Both the position numbers and the translations under genes were made by a program. A stretch of DNA of 6,818 nucleotides, taken from positions 14,793 to 21,610 of the forward strand of contig PFUW01000016.1 of assembly GCA_002790315.1 (NCBI GenBank), written 5' to 3'. Below the pieces are notes generated by a model. That model saw nothing but the letters and a program-made list of their open reading frames with translations, was not told the DNA's origin and made no database searches. This document shows positions 6,266 through 6,818 of this stretch, piece after piece. Positions within the stretch are counted from its first letter, which is position 1; each line of letters opens with the position of its first letter. Origin of the DNA: Huberarchaeum crystalense [NCBI: Candidatus Huberarchaeum crystalense] (lineage in GTDB: Archaea > Huberarchaeota > Huberarchaeia > Huberarchaeales).

Positions 6266-6700
6266 ATGGGGTTTGATTTGTTCAAAAAAGAAGAAAAAAA
6301 AGAAGACGAAAATATTGCTTTATTTAGCAGACAAATTTCTGATGTGTCGCGGCGTTTGATGCTCTTAGAATCGCGCATAAAAGCCATAAGCGACAAGCAA
6401 AACGAATTAAGCAAAACTATATTTGAGCAAACTAATTCGCTTGAAAAACAGCTCGCTGTCTTAACTGAACAAGCAAAATCAAATAGATCAAAAACAAATA
6501 TACTTGAGCAAAAACAAAATTATTTAGAAAAGTATCTTCATATTTTAGCGCCAAAAACTGATATGATGGTGCTGCGCGCAAAAATAAATCTACTCAATCC
6601 AATGTATTTAATAAGCAAAGAAGAAATTAAAATGATGATAAATGAAAAGATAGCAAACCAAGAGAAAATAGACGCACATCAGCAAACAAAGAGCGAATAG
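6266..6700 (+). CDS. Coiled-coil protein, 144 residues, function unknown
   Basis: I cannot assign a function. The protein begins MGFDLFKKEEKKEDE, a short hydrophobic start followed by a charged stretch. It then shows a long coiled coil: hydrophobic or Gln residues fall at heptad a/d positions from Ile24 through Val27, Leu31, Leu34, Ile38, Ile41, Gln45, Leu48, Ile52, Gln55, Leu59, Gln62 and Leu66, and the helix probably runs on to about residue 94. After Pro96 a short segment with several Met and Leu (DMMVLRAKINLLNPMYLI) is followed by a charged helix. There is no membrane helix, no Cys and no signal peptide, so it is likely cytosolic and oligomeric. I chose the ATG at 6266 over the in-frame ATG at 6230 because the upstream codons cover the TATA-like sequence and read as Tyr/Phe-rich filler (MLYYKILFYKYF). 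It is divergent from the large surface protein, with a 65-nt gap, so co-regulation is possible. Confidence 0.75.
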   Translation: MGFDLFKKEEKKEDENIALFSRQISDVSRRLMLLESRIKAISDKQNELSKTIFEQTNSLEKQLAVLTEQAKSNRSKTNILEQKQNYLEKYLHILAPKTDMMVLRAKINLLNPMYLISKEEIKMMINEKIANQEKIDAHQQTKSE

Positions 6701-6743
6701 CCAACAAAACAATGAGCAACAAATCAAAAGCTTTGACAATTTT

Positions 6744-6818
6744 ATAAATAAAAACTATCTCAAAAACAACAATTATTAAACCAATAAATAAAAACTATCT
6801 CAAAAACAACAATTATTA
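6744..6818. repeat. Direct repeat, 35 identical bases at a 40-base period, running to the window edge
   Basis: Bases 6744-6778 and 6784-6818 are identical over 35 positions, starting ATAAATAAAAACTATCTC and ending CAACAATTATTA, separated by AACCA. The window ends inside or at the end of the second copy, so more copies may follow. The separator is far too short for a CRISPR spacer, and 40 is not a multiple of three, so a coding role is unlikely. The 118 bases after the last stop (6701-6818) otherwise hold nothing I can identify. Each copy begins with an A/T stretch that could serve as a TATA box. Confidence 0.9.

Noticed and set aside
6744-6818. Possible start of a CRISPR array
   Set aside because: The identical units are 35 bases but only five bases separate them, too few for a spacer. 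No cas gene is present and the unit has no good palindromic stem.

Overview
The window looks like archaeal DNA, most likely from an AT-rich DPANN-type archaeon (Woesearchaeota/Pacearchaeota-like). Three things point that way: an archaeal-type deoxyhypusine synthase, an RPA-like OB-fold plus C-terminal winged-helix protein in place of a bacterial SSB, and start codons that lack Shine-Dalgarno sequences but in several cases have TATA-like boxes roughly 25 nt upstream. The lineage is inferred from composition and gene style only. No rRNA, tRNA, CRISPR array or transposase was seen.

Layout. Positions 1-772 hold an RPA-like single-strand DNA-binding protein whose true start may lie left of the window. 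Next come two very small single-pass membrane proteins (857-1069 and 1154-1285), then deoxyhypusine synthase (1302-2285) and a short-form NAD-type malic enzyme (2359-3492), all on the plus strand. Convergent to them, with only 20 nt between the stops, is an 895-codon minus-strand gene (3513-6200). It encodes a membrane-anchored, cysteine-rich, probably extracellular protein that I cannot assign to a family and that takes up about 40% of the window. A short divergent promoter region separates it from a plus-strand coiled-coil protein (6266-6700). The last 118 bases hold no gene but contain a direct repeat of 35 identical bases with a 40-base period, which runs to the window edge.

How the genes relate. 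The recognised genes are housekeeping functions: DNA single-strand binding or repair, hypusine modification of translation factor aIF5A, and malate-to-pyruvate conversion. They do not form an obvious single pathway. The 43-residue membrane protein and deoxyhypusine synthase are 16 nt apart and probably share a transcript. The large secreted protein and the coiled-coil protein appear to share a divergent promoter, so they may be co-regulated. The parts most worth following up are the uncharacterised surface protein, the terminal repeat array and the small membrane proteins. I see no defence system or other complete novel system here.
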